Assembly: GCA_037954665.1 (NCBI GenBank)
Contig: JBBMOL010000300.1
Coordinates: forward strand, 62,001 to 126,000
Reading direction: 5' to 3'
From: Laguncularia racemosa
Taxonomy: Eukaryota; Streptophyta; Magnoliopsida; Myrtales; Combretaceae
DNA: 64,000 nt
The notes under the pieces were generated by a model that saw nothing but the letters and a program-made list of their open reading frames with translations, was not told the DNA's origin and ran no database searches. The position numbers and the translations under genes are program-made. Shown here piece after piece: positions 51,389-62,203 of this stretch. Position 1 is the first letter of the stretch; the number at the start of each line of letters is the position of its first letter.

Positions 51389-53224
51389 ATATTGCTAACA
51401 AATTTCATTCATAAACATGTAAAAGGCCTAACAAGAAATTTTATTCATAAACTGTCAAATGACCTAATTTTATTCATGAATCATCAAAGGACCGATATTT
51501 AACATGTTTTCATATTAATAAGCAATTTAATTGACAAAAACTAATCTTGCTAATAACAAATTTACCAGTGATATGTTAAATTTTATTCACAAATGGCAAA
51601 GCACACAAATAATAAGATGGAAATAAGAAGGATTTAATGAGAAACTTAATAAAGAAGTATGATATGAGGATGTTTAACCAAGAAGCCACGATCTAGAATT
51701 TAGAAAGGATGATGGGGCAGATCAATGAAAACCACATAAAGAAGCCATCGGGAGTGTTACCAAGCAACATTGAGTGTAACCCTAAGTGTTATGCTCCTAA
51801 CTCTAAGGCATGAGTAGTTTGTCACATACCTCACTTAAATAAGATATGAAAAGGCTCTTTGCTACTATTTTACTAAATCTCTAATCAAATGTTAGTTTAT
51901 AAAATCATTGCAATTTAAGTTTTAAAAACATTAGGATTTGCAAGCTAGTTAGGTAGATATGTAGTAGTGGATTAAAAAATATTAAACCATACTTAACTAA
52001 AAGATAAAAAAAAAAAAAAAAAAAAAATTAAGGCTTCATGTCTAAAACAAACCAAAGTTTGGATAGTCCAATTCAAAAGTCTCAAAAGTCCTAAATAATC
52101 CTAAAAAGGTCCAAAGAGTCTAGTAAAGTCAAACATCATCATGGTTCTAATGAAGGAAACAATAAAACCAATAAACACAAGAGACATCGTCAAATGAAGA
52201 TTTACGCATCACTTCTATAGCACCAACACTCATCATCAGAACCATCTCCCATGTAGTCATGACATATGTCATCAAAATAGAAATCATCATCATCACCTAA
52301 AAAAGTTAAAAGAAAGGAATAAGTTATAAGAACTCGGTTTAGAATAGCCACAAAACACATACTGCATGTCATGCGTACCTACTCTATCATATTAGCATGA
52401 ATTCATTAAGTTATTTAAATTAAAGCGAGGCAAACAACACAAGAGTTCTCATTATTTTAAACACTCCAAGATACAACAGGGGTTTGACCCTAATTGATAG
52501 GTGTGAAGGGAGTATCATGGTATATTTAGCTACCATGATTGATACCAAACTGTAATCTATCCATCAAGTAAGTATTCTCGTCTAGGCATTTGCTCTAAAT
52601 GTTCAATTGCAATCCAATCCTACCTTCCTATACACATCTTGCATTGTGTACGACATCTAGTCAACTTCTCTCCACTTCTATCACTTCACATGATTACTAA
52701 CCACATCGATTATCTGCTGGACTACCTTTGTGGCCTAAATGCCTACAACTACTTTTGCTATCCTTTGGACTGAGTGACTATGCACAAATAACATATAGAT
52801 ACTTTAAACCAAGTTTATGTATTAGTTCATAGCAAGCAACACATAAATTATCCCACGCCTAGAAAGCCATGGCCATGAGATGAACTTCAATTAATCAATC
52901 CTCTAACTTGATTCATAACTCATATGCAATTAAAGAAACGATTATCATTGATTAGTATGATTGTGATGTTGATTAGTTAACTCCATTTTATTTAAGTAAT
53001 TTATTACCATTTAAGCCTAATAGACTTGATGTGGTATTTCATCAAATATAAGCCCATTAAGATTGTAGGTCTATTTAGAGCTTCTAATTAAGCCCACCAT
53101 ATTAGAAAAATTTTTAATTAAGTTATTAAGTCCAATTTCATTGATGAAACCCATTTTAGTTTATTAATAAAGTAATGTAGCAACTTGATTAATTGAATAG
53201 GTTCAAGAGTAGTAAGCTGATTGA

Positions 53225-53964
53225 TGGGGGACCATCTTAAGGTTCGGGTATTGAAGAGGACAAATGCAATCTAAGTGGAATTGAGGAACTACAAATACTC
53301 GAAGAGCCAATCATAAGGGCGCGAGCAAAACAGATCAAGCAAGCTATGCAAGGCTTTATGAAGATCATTTTTGAAAATGAAGTCAAGTTTGGAATGAATT
53401 TGGAGACATTGAGCTAGGCCGAACCCAAATTCATTAATGTCATACAAGCCCAAGAAAATGGAGCCCAATTAAGCTAAGGCAGTAATTAGGGATTCTAGAA
53501 GATAATTGAGGTCATTATTTACATCACAAAATAGTTATTAGTGTAGTTAAGAGCACATTTAATTTTATTTGGTAGTGGGTTGTTAATGGGAATGTGAATG
53601 GTTTTTTTTTTTCATTAATTAACCTTGGAACTCTATGAATAGGGCATCAAAAGTTGTGTTGAGGAGGATGGATGAATTTTTCAATTGAAGAGTCATTTCT
53701 CATATCTATTCTTTTTGAACAAGCAGCCAAAGTTTTGACCTCGTGGGTTCAAGTTCGGTTTATATTATTGGTTCTTATCTCTTATAGGCAATGGGTCAAT
53801 AATTTCTTTTTTTTTTTCTTCTTATTATATATATATTACCGGTTCTTGTCTCCATAGACAACGGGTCAGTAATTTTTTTAATCTAAAATTGGAAGTTTGG
53901 GCGGTTCAAGATATTGATTGTTTGTTGTTGAGTCTCACAACTCAATTTGTTAGATTTCGCATCA
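53225..53964 (+). repeat. gypsy-4 5' LTR
   Basis: It starts TGGGGGACCATC and ends TTTCGCATCA. The first 180 bp contain a copy of the pol C-terminal coding sequence (see 59071-59260). T-rich and TATATATATA stretches lie near 53798-53840. Confidence 0.93.
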
Positions 53965-53981
53965 TTTTTGGTATTAGAGCC
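53965..53981 (+). other. gypsy-4 primer-binding site
   Basis: TTTTTGGTATTAGAGCC directly follows the LTR; it is the initiator-methionine tRNA site with one C-to-T change. Confidence 0.85.
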
Positions 53982-54614
53982 AAGTTGGTTCTCCATTAGG
54001 TTATTATGTTTTATGCTTCATATTCCTTATTGAAATTTCATTTATTTCCTCAATAATATTGTTCTACTGTTTCTATTAAATGTTGTTTCGAAAAAAAAAA
54101 TCAACTAACAAAAGTTAAAAAAAAACAACAAAAAAAAAGAAAAGAAAGAAAATTTCTCTTGTGTTGTCTTCTATCATCATCAATGCCCAAGTTTCTTCCT
54201 TACATACTATACTCCACGACGAATTTATTCTTCTATTAAGCATTACTTCAACGGTGTTGTTTCTTCTTATCTTCTTTGTGTGTTTTTTTTTTCTCTATCT
54301 TCTTGGCCCCTTTTTGAGCTAATTATATGAACTGATGTTTAAGTTTTATAAGTGACTACTCTGGTTTTTTTCAATTGCTGTGTTTTTAAAGAACTTGGTG
54401 AGGGAGAAGAAGAGTGGCAAAAGGCGAGAGTGGGTAAGCGTAATACAGGGCAAAAGCCATTAATTTGTATGCAACACGAGTGTAGATTGACTTTTTGAGT
54501 GGAAACACGTGAGGGAGTGTGTGAGAACTTCTTAACTGAATTTCTTTTAGGGTCATCATCATATCAAAACACTAAAATCACGGGGATGAACCCAATCAAT
54601 CCTTTTTGTTGAGA

Positions 54615-55620
54615 GCTATGTAGCAACAGTTCGAGCACGTACATGTGGTGTTCGGAGAAATTCGTGATCAAATGGATAGACAAGATGAGCGGATCAATGA
54701 ATTGCAAACAAGACCTACTATGGGAATCCCTCCCGTACCGTCGACTAGTCGCACCTCAAGACGAATCTGCTGAAGAAGAAGAGGATGAAAGACACGATCG
54801 ATGCAGGAATGACCGTGTCAATAACAGAGTTAGAGATGAAGTTGATAGAAATATTAGGAGTATCAAAATGACAATCCCTCCTTTTCAAGGGAGGAATGAT
54901 TTCGACATCTACCTTGAATGGGAGAGAAAGGATGAGCGAGTTTTCGATTGCCATAATTACCCTAAGGAGAAGAAAGTGAAGCTTGCAGTAGTGGAATTTA
55001 CCGATTATGCCATTGTTTAGTGGGATCAGTTGATCTTATCCCGACGGAGGAATGGTGAACGTCTAATTGCCAATTAAGAGGAGATGAAGGCTATAATGAG
55101 AAGACGATTTGTCCCATTACATTATTATCGAGATCAACACCTTAAGCTGCAGAGCCTCAAACAAGGGTTGAAGAGTGTTGAAGACTATTATAAGGAAATG
55201 GAAATAGCCTTAATTCGAGCTAATGTGGAGGAGGACCGTGAGGCTACTATGGCTAGATTCCTGTGTGGACTGAATCGTGACATTGCCAACGTTGTGGAAT
55301 TACAACACTATGTGGAGTTGGAGGACATGGTGCATATAGCCATGAAAGTTGAGCGACAACTCAAAGAAGTGAAAGTCACTCAAGTTGGGAACTACAACTA
55401 CTCGAATTCCCACTCTCATGGAAAGTGGATAGGGGGGGAAAGGGAAGAGAAACCTGGGTTCAAAGCTTATGATGGCGAGAACTTGAAGAAGCACCCATAA
55501 GTCGCTAAGGAGAGAGGTAACTCATCATCTCAAACTTTAAGAAATCGGGATATTAAATGTTTTAAGTGTTTGGGGACTGGGCATATAGCATCTTAATGTC
55601 CAAATCAAAGAGTGATGATC
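54615..55620 (+). pseudogene. gypsy-4 gag (disabled)
   Basis: A charged N-terminal region (DESAEEEEDERHDR) precedes the gag core: IPPFQGRNDFDIYLEWERK, KKVKLAVVEFTDYA, RRRFVPLHYYRDQ, LKQGLKSVEDYYKEME and VELQHYVELEDMVHIAMK. A zinc knuckle CFKCLGTGHIAS-C is near 55558-55600 with a stop inside it. Stops occur at 55018 (where Trp is expected), 55076, 55498 and 55594. It is closely similar to gypsy-3 gag. Confidence 0.88.
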
Positions 55621-57313
55621 ATGCGCGAAGGTAGGGAGATTGAAACTGATGATGATAGCTCTGATTGTACTAGTGATACTATGCCATAGTTAGAAGATGC
55701 TAGTGATTGTGAATATGCTGTAAAAGGCAGGTCATTGGTCATTATATGTTCCCTGAATGTGCAAGTTAAACAAGAAGAGAATGACAATGTGCAGTGAGAC
55801 AATATTTTTCATAATCGATGCCATGTACAAGATAGGGTGTGTAGTTAGATCATAGACGGAGGTAGTTGTATTAATGTAGCAAGTAACATACTTGTTGATA
55901 AATTAGGTTTGTCCACTCTAAAACATCCCAAGCCGTACAAGTTGCAATGGCTGAATGAATGTGGAGAAGTGAAGGTGAACAAGCAGGTCCATGTGATGTT
56001 TTCAATCGGGAAATATATGGATAAGGTCCTTTGTAATGTTGTACCTATGCATGCTAGTCATCTTTTACTCGAAAGGCCTTGGCAATTTGATAGGAAAGCC
56101 ATTCATGATGGGTACAAAAATCAGTACTCATTTGTGAAGGATGGATGGAAAGTTACATTGATGCTAATGATGCCAAGCCAGGTGTATGAGGATCAACTAT
56201 GGTTTAAAAAACGCCATTTGTGAGGAAAGTGAGGTAGAAGCCGAGAAACAAAAGAAGAGGGAAAATGAAATTGAAAGAAATATGAGTGGTGAGAAGAGAG
56301 AAGGTAAAATCTTTAGGAGAGAAAAGCAAGAGTGCTCAGCTGTAGGTGAGGGAAAAGAGAAAAGAATGAGTTTCTTTGCAAAAGAACGAGAGATCAAGAG
56401 TGCACTTAAGGTTGGAAGACCAATGATTCTGTTTGTATATAAGGAGGCCATGTTTGCGAATTCTGACCTTGACACTTCTTTGCCTAGTTGTGTGTTTTCT
56501 CTTTTGCAGGATTATGAGGACGTCTTTCCCGATGAAGTACCTATGGGTCTACCACCAAAACGAAGGATTAAGCATTAGATTAACTTTGTTCCTGGAGCGA
56601 TGATTCCAAATCAATCAGCTTATAGGGCGAATCATGTGGAGACAAGGGAGCTATAACGACAAGTGGAAGAGTTAATGGCCAAGGGACATATTTGAGAAAG
56701 CATAAGCCCGTGCACAGTTTTAGTATTGTTGGTGCCCAAGAAAGATAGGACATGGCACATGTGTGTAGATTGCCAAGCCTTTAACAAAATCACAGTGAAG
56801 TACCGACACCCTATACCTCGTTTGGATGATATGCTTGATGAATTGCATGGATTTGTGATATTTTCGAAAATAGATCTAAAGAGTGGCTATCATCAAATTA
56901 GAATAAAAGAGGGTGATGAATGGAAAACAGCTTTCAAAACAAAACATGGTTTGTATGAGTGGTTAGTGATGCCATTTGAGTTGACTAATACACCTAGTAC
57001 ATTCATGAGACTAATGAACCATGTTCTACGTGCATTCATTGGAAAATTTGTCGTTGCATACTTTGATGATATTATGGTTTATAGTAAGAGCTTTGATGAG
57101 CATATGGAACATCTTAGGGCTGTTGTTGATGTGCTGAGACAGGAAAAATTATATGCCAATTTGAAAAAGTGCAGTTTTTGTATAGATCGAGTGGTGTTCT
57201 TGGGTATTCTTATTACAGCAGGTGAAATACAAGTGGATGAAGAAAAGGTGCAAGCCATCAAGGATTGGCCATCTCCTAAATCACTGATAGAGGTAAGAAG
57301 TTTCTTAGGTTAG
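55621..57313 (+). pseudogene. gypsy-4 protease and reverse transcriptase (disabled)
   Basis: The protease site reads IIDGGSCINVAS near 55850. A conserved FSIGKYMDKVLCNVVPM follows, then a charged linker. RT from about 56700 shows LVPKKDRTWHMCVDC, FSKIDLKSGYHQIRIK, MPFELTNTPSTFMR and the catalytic VAYFDDIMVYSK near 57055. A lost base near 57310 shifts the frame in SFLGLASFY. Stops occur in the linker and before RT. Confidence 0.9.
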
Positions 57314-57890
57314 CTAGTTTTTATAGATGTTTTGTGCGTAATTTTAGTACATTAGCTGCCCCATTGACTAAAGTAATAAAAAAGGATGTTGGGTTTAAAT
57401 GGGAAGTAGAACAAGAAAATGCCTTTAATGTGATAAAAGAAAAGTTATGTTCTGCTCCATTGTTAGTTCTGCCTGATTTTTCCAAAATTGTTGAGATCGA
57501 ATGTAATGCCTCCGGGATTGGTATAAGAGCCGTTTTGATGCAGGAGAAGAGTCTTATTGCTTACTTTCGTGAGAAGCTAAATGAAGCTGCTTTGAAGTAC
57601 TCGACGTATGACAAGGAGCTATATGCATTGATGCGTGCATTGGAGACATGACAGCACTACTTGTGGTCGAAGGAATTTGTTATTCAAACGGATCATGAAT
57701 CTTTGAAGCATTTGAAGGCCCAAGGTAAGTTAAACAAAAGACATGCAAGATGGTTCAAGTTTATAGAGATGTTTCCATATGTGATCCAATACAAGCAAGG
57801 TAAGGAAAGTGTAGTAGCAGATGCCTTATCTCGCAGGTATGCTCTTATCACTATTCTTGGAGCTAAATTGCTTGGATTTGAACACATAAG
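57314..57890 (+). pseudogene. gypsy-4 RNase H (disabled)
   Basis: EIECNASGIGIRAVLMQ near 57495 has Asn where the first catalytic Asp (CDASG) should be. TYDKELYALMRALET is followed by a TGA at 57649, where gypsy-3 has the Trp of TWQHYLW; this is a G-to-A change. TDHESLKHL and VVADALSRRY follow. Confidence 0.88.
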
Positions 57891-59120
57891 GGAATTGTAT
57901 ATACAAGATTCTAATTTTCATGTTGTGTATCATGCTTGTGAAAAGGGTGCATTTGATAAATTCTATAGGCACGATGGATTCCTTTTTAGGGAGAACAAGC
58001 TATGCGTTCCTAGATGTTCAATGCGAGAGTTGCTTGTGCTTGAATCGCATGGTGGAGGTCTTATGGGTCATTTTGGTATTGCTAAGACATTAGATGTGCT
58101 GAAAGAATATTTCTTTTGGCCTTATATGAAAAGAGATGTGGAAAGAGTTTGCTCTAGATGCATCACATGTAAGAAAGCCAAGCCTAGAGTCAAACCACAT
58201 GGTCTATACATGCCTTTACCAGTACCTAATGAACCTTGGACTGATGTTTCGATGGATTTTGTTTTGGGTTTACCTAGGTCTAAGAGAGGTAGAGATTCCA
58301 TTTTCATGATTGTGGATCATTTTTCAAAAATGACACATTTTATTCCATGTCACAAGACTAATGATGCTACGCATGCTGTTGAATTGTTCTTTAGAGAAGT
58401 CATGTTAAATTCCTCAGTCATTTCTGGTGTGTTTTGTGGGGGAAAATGGGAACAAAGTTGTTATTTTCTACTGCATGTCACCCACAAATCGATAGACAAA
58501 CTGAAGTCATGAATAGGACATTGACTACTCTTTTGCGTGCTGTGATAAAGAAGAATTTGAAATCTTGGGAATAATGCATTCCATTCATTGAGTTTGTGTA
58601 CAATCGAGTTATGCATTCTTCTACTAGTTTTTCTCCTTTTAAGATTGTATATGGTTTCAATCCTTTGACCCCACTGGAATTAATTCCTTTGCCTATCAAT
58701 GAGATTACTAGTCTAGATGGCAAAAAGAAGGCTGAGATGGTGAAAAAGATTCATGAAGAAGCAAGACATCACATCGTGAAGCAGAATGAGAAGAATGCTA
58801 CCCAAGCTAACAAAGGTAGAAAGAAAGTAACTTTTGAACCTAGAGATTGGGTATGGGTGCATATGAGGAAAGAAAGGTTTCCAACTCGAAGGCGGACTAA
58901 ATTAGATCCAAGAGGAGATGGACCATTTCAAGTAGTGGCCAAAATCAATGACAACGCATATAAATTGGATTTACCGGGTGAGTATAATGTTAGTGCCACA
59001 TTTAATGTGTCTGATCTTACTCCCTTTGATACATGTTTAGATTCGAGGACGAATCTTTTTGAAGAGAGGATGGGGGACCATCTCAAGGTTTGGGTATTGA
59101 AGAGGACAAATGCAATCTAA
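57891..59120 (+). pseudogene. gypsy-4 integrase (disabled, small deletion)
   Basis: Zinc motif HGGGLMGHFG and CSRCITCKKAK, then SMDFVLGLPRSKRG with the first Asp near 58255. At about 58403 the sequence jumps from FFREVM to VKFLSHFW with loss of roughly 45 bp and of frame. The missing part includes the SDRD block with the second catalytic Asp. The rest (NRTLTTLLRA, PFKIVYGFNPLTPLEL, NVSDLTPFD) continues to 59070 with a stop near 58573. Confidence 0.9.
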
Positions 59121-59806
59121 GTGGAATTGAGGAACTACAAATACCCGAAGGGCCAATCACAAGGGCGCGAGCAAAACAGATCAAGCAAGCTATGCAAGGC
59201 TTTGTGAAGATCATTTCTGAAAATGAAGTCAACTCTGGAATGAATTTGGAGACATTGAGCTGAGCCGAACCCAAATTTATTAATGTCATACAAGCCCAAG
59301 AAAATGGAGCCCAAATCAGCCAATGTAATAATTAGGGATTCTAGAAGATAATTGAGGTCATTGCTTACATCACAAAATAGTTATTAATGTAGTTAAGAGC
59401 ACATTTAATTTTCTTTGGTAGTGAGTTGTTAATGGGAATGCGGATGGTTTTTTTTTTTAATTAGCCTTAGAACTCTATAAATAGGACATCAAAAGTTGTG
59501 TTGAGGAGGATGGACGAATTTTTCAATTGAAGAGTCATTTCTCATATCTGTTCTTTTTGAACAAGCAGTTAGGGTTTTGATCTTGTGGGTTCAAGCTCGG
59601 TTTATATTATTAGTTCTTGTATCTTATAGGCAACAAGTCGATAATTTCTTTTTTTTCTTCTTCTTATTATATATATATTACTGGTTCTTGTCTCCATAGA
59701 CAATAGGTCAGTAATTTTTTTTATCCAAAATTGGAAGTTTGGGCGGTTTAAGATATTGATTGTTTGTTGTTGGGTCTCACAACTCAATTCGTTGGATTTT
59801 GCATCA
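59071..59806 (+). repeat. gypsy-4 3' LTR with pol C-terminus
   Basis: It is 736 bp and ends GCATCA. In one frame its first 190 bp read GIEELQIPEGPITRARAKQI, then KQAMQGF, and stop after METLS-like NLETLS at about 59262. This is the same kind of tail as gypsy-3 pol, so in the active ancestor pol ended inside the LTR. A one-base shift at the LTR edge now separates it from the body of pol. Confidence 0.88.
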
Positions 59807-60206
59807 CTAATTAAGGATAAGATTAAATTGATTTAGGGATTTATTTTAAACTTGGTTCATCTTTGGGGGTTTAGTCCTAAACTAATTAGATTTTAGAATT
59901 TCATTAATTAATTTAATTTAATTTAAGCTTTATAAGTTGAAAACCATTTTGAGGATAATTGTATTAGATGTAAGTTTGGTTCCATTAAATTGGATTTAGA
60001 TCAATTTGGTCTACATAGGGGATGCCTAAATCATGTTGTCTCATTGTCCATTAATTTTATTTTATTTCAAGCCTATCTTAATTGTTATGTTATTAATATT
60101 GTCGAGTCTAATTTTGAATTTTCCCCATTCCTAATCCGATCTAAACTAGACCCTATGTTCATCTAATGTAGATCCTCGACTTGAGTTAGGAATTTGTTTG
60201 ATTTTT
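59807..60206. other. AT-rich flank, probably interior of a Tat/Ogre-type element
   Basis: No coding signal. It lies on the internal side of the primer-site motif at 60207-60216, so it may be leader sequence of the minus-strand element. Confidence 0.35.
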
Positions 60207-60216
60207 GGAGTCGCCA
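60207..60216 (-). other. primer-binding-site motif of Tat/Ogre type
   Basis: The minus strand reads TGGCGACTCC, the start of the arginine tRNA primer site used by many Ogre-like elements. Confidence 0.6.
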
Positions 60217-61193
60217 CCCAACTGTTACTGGGAAATATTGAAATAAGACTAAAGGAGCGGATTAGTCTTAATTTGGACCACTAGTCGTCGTGATTTCCTC
60301 TTCTCGTTTTTGTGAAAAGAGGAAAAAGGAAAAAGGAAAACCAGAGTTTCTAAGTCCGGAGGCTAACCTATTAAAACCTTACGGTTACCACCTAATCTCC
60401 TGAAATTGATCTTATTTAGAAATGTGTTTCATTGTGTTTCTGTTACTTTTTATTATGTTTTTGAGTTATTTCAAGAAAATGATTTTTCATTCATTTTATG
60501 GGTTGACCCGGATGGGTGCCTACGTACCTACTACTTAGGATCAAATGAGCCGTAGTTCGCTTTTTTGAAAACTTTAAGTTTGTTTGTGAATTTTAATTTT
60601 GAAATCTCTTTTGCTTTATGTTCTTACCATTTTTTGGATTTTTTCTGAAAAAAAATCTAAGCCTAAGTTTTAATTTGATTTTGAAAATGATTTTTAGGGA
60701 AAAACATCCATTTTGGATTTATTTTTGAGAAAAATGATTTTTCTAAGTTCTAAAATTCATTCATTTTTCTTTTTGAATTTTTATTAATTTTTATGATTTT
60801 CTATGATTTTTTATTTTTTATGATTTTTTTATTAAATTTTCTATAATTTTTGTGAATTTTTTAAAGATTTTATCCTAAGTTAATATTTATCCTATTTTGA
60901 GATCTAAAGTTTTATTATTTTCCTAATATTTTTTTATTTTTTAATTTTATTTTTCTTTTTATTTTTTTCTTTATTATTCTTTTTATTTTTTTTATTATTT
61001 TTCTACATTATTAAATTCTAGAAAAATCTAATTTCTACATTTTCTTATTTATTAAAAATAAAGCATAAACCAATAAATAAATAACTGACAAAATAACAAA
61101 TAATAAATTAATTAATTAATTCGAAATAAATAAATAAACAAAATAAATTAATTAAATAAAATAAAAAAAATCCGGAAAATCCGACTTACCTGG

Positions 61194-61202
61194 ATCCAAG
61201 TC
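61194..61202 (-). promoter_or_regulatory. splice-donor-like site in the LTR leader
   Basis: The minus strand reads CAGGTAAGT, a perfect plant 5' splice site, about 310 bp after the TATA box and exactly where GC-rich sequence changes to AT-rich. Leader introns are known from Ogre elements. Confidence 0.5.
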
Positions 61203-61506
61203 GGTGCGCGGGTCGTGTCGGTCAGGTCGAATCGGGTCGGGTCGGATCGGTCAGACACGGCGGCGGAGGGTGCTCGTTCACGGTGTTCCGGCGGCCTTTT
61301 GCAGCGGGTGAGGTGTCGAATCCTAGCTTCTCGAGGGTGCTGAATCCAATGGTGGTGGTGGTTCACTCCCAGATCGCCTCCTGGTGGTGGTTCAACTCTG
61401 GTCGGTGCTCGCGGTTTTGGGCTCTTCTCCGATGCTCTCCGATTTGCACTCTTTCCTCACTTTCTCTCAATTGTGACTCGTGTTTTGGCTTCCTCCCTTC
61501 GATTCC

Positions 61507-61514
61507 TATTTATA
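61507..61514 (-). promoter_or_regulatory. TATA box of the long LTR
   Basis: TATAAATA on the minus strand is followed, in the sense of transcription, by a GC-richer leader of about 310 bp without A/T runs. Confidence 0.6.
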
Positions 61515-62203
61515 GGCACTAGAAACCGAGCTGGATAAGCTCGGATTTCCTCCGATCGAAGCTAATCGGATTTTCGGTTAAAAAAAACCAACTCCGATTT
61601 GTGTAAATCCTTTGATTTGTTGCGATTTGATTCCAATTAGATAATGTTTATCTTATTTCTGTTGAAGATCTGTTGGATTTGTGCAAAAAATCGAATCAAA
61701 ACGGCTGAAATTCGAATTTTCTCTTCCGCCGGCGATCTCGGGCCCGAGGTAGAAGACGATCACGCGCCCGGCGCGTGCGTTTCATCCAGCCAATCGAATG
61801 CTGCCACGTGTCCTGGATAAGTAAGAAAATGCAAAACGCGGAAACTGCCTCCCCTGCAATTCGAACCCACGACCGAACCCCCCTGTGCGCGCCTTAGCCC
61901 GTGGTCCGGACCAGCTGGGCTAGCCCATTTTCCTGATTTTCTTTTATTCGCAAATTGCATATATGCAATGCGATTTTTTTATTTTTTTGTATTTTTTAAA
62001 ATTTCAAAAAATTGTAAAAATTATTTATTATTTATTATTGCCATTTTTGAAATCATTTTCAAAATTGATGTTTTTTCCTATTTATTTTTATTTTTTGAAT
62101 ATTTTTAATTATTTATGCTAAATTAGGAAAAAATTGAAAAAAAATTAGAAATTGATTATTATTGATTATTGTGGATTCCTAGGGCAAAAATGGGGTGTTT
62201 ACA

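Larger units (their letters stand above)
49529..53224. other. unassigned AT-rich region with small repeats
   Basis: Mostly AT-rich, without genes. It holds the AGCTTGAGCTC-rich stretch, a Tat/Ogre LTR-like fragment, an 86-bp duplication and a long A run (52004-52027), listed separately. Confidence 0.45.
53225..59806 (+). mobile_element. gypsy-4: decayed Ty3/gypsy element related to gypsy-3
   Basis: LTRs of 740 bp (53225-53964) and 736 bp (59071-59806) flank a primer site and gag, protease, RT, RNase H and integrase on the plus strand. The proteins are clearly related to gypsy-3 (same gag core, same integrase, same GPITRARAK tail). Many stops, frame shifts and a small integrase deletion disable it. 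No 5-bp target duplication is evident: the flanks are ATTGA and CTAAT. Confidence 0.94.
60220..62203 (-). repeat. long LTR of a Tat/Ogre-type element, minus strand
   Basis: On the minus strand it begins TGTAAACACCCCATTTTTGC, a start typical of this group. It contains a GC-rich promoter-like block (61190-61930) and the GAACTACG...GTACGTAGGCACCC block near 60515-60560, and ends just before TGGCGACTCC. At about 1.98 kb it is long, as usual for Ogre LTRs. No partner LTR or coding region is found in the window, so it is an element remnant, perhaps interrupted by gypsy-4. Confidence 0.62.

Noticed and set aside
53220..59811. A target-site duplication for gypsy-4
   Set aside because: The flanks ATTGA and CTAAT do not match. 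The looser match CTGATTGA/CTAATTAA is too long and not at the right offset for a 5-bp gypsy duplication.
61148..61522. Open frames in the GC-rich block near 61.2-61.5 kb as a gene
   Set aside because: The block is better explained as the transcribed leader of a Tat/Ogre LTR, with TATA box and splice donor on the minus strand.
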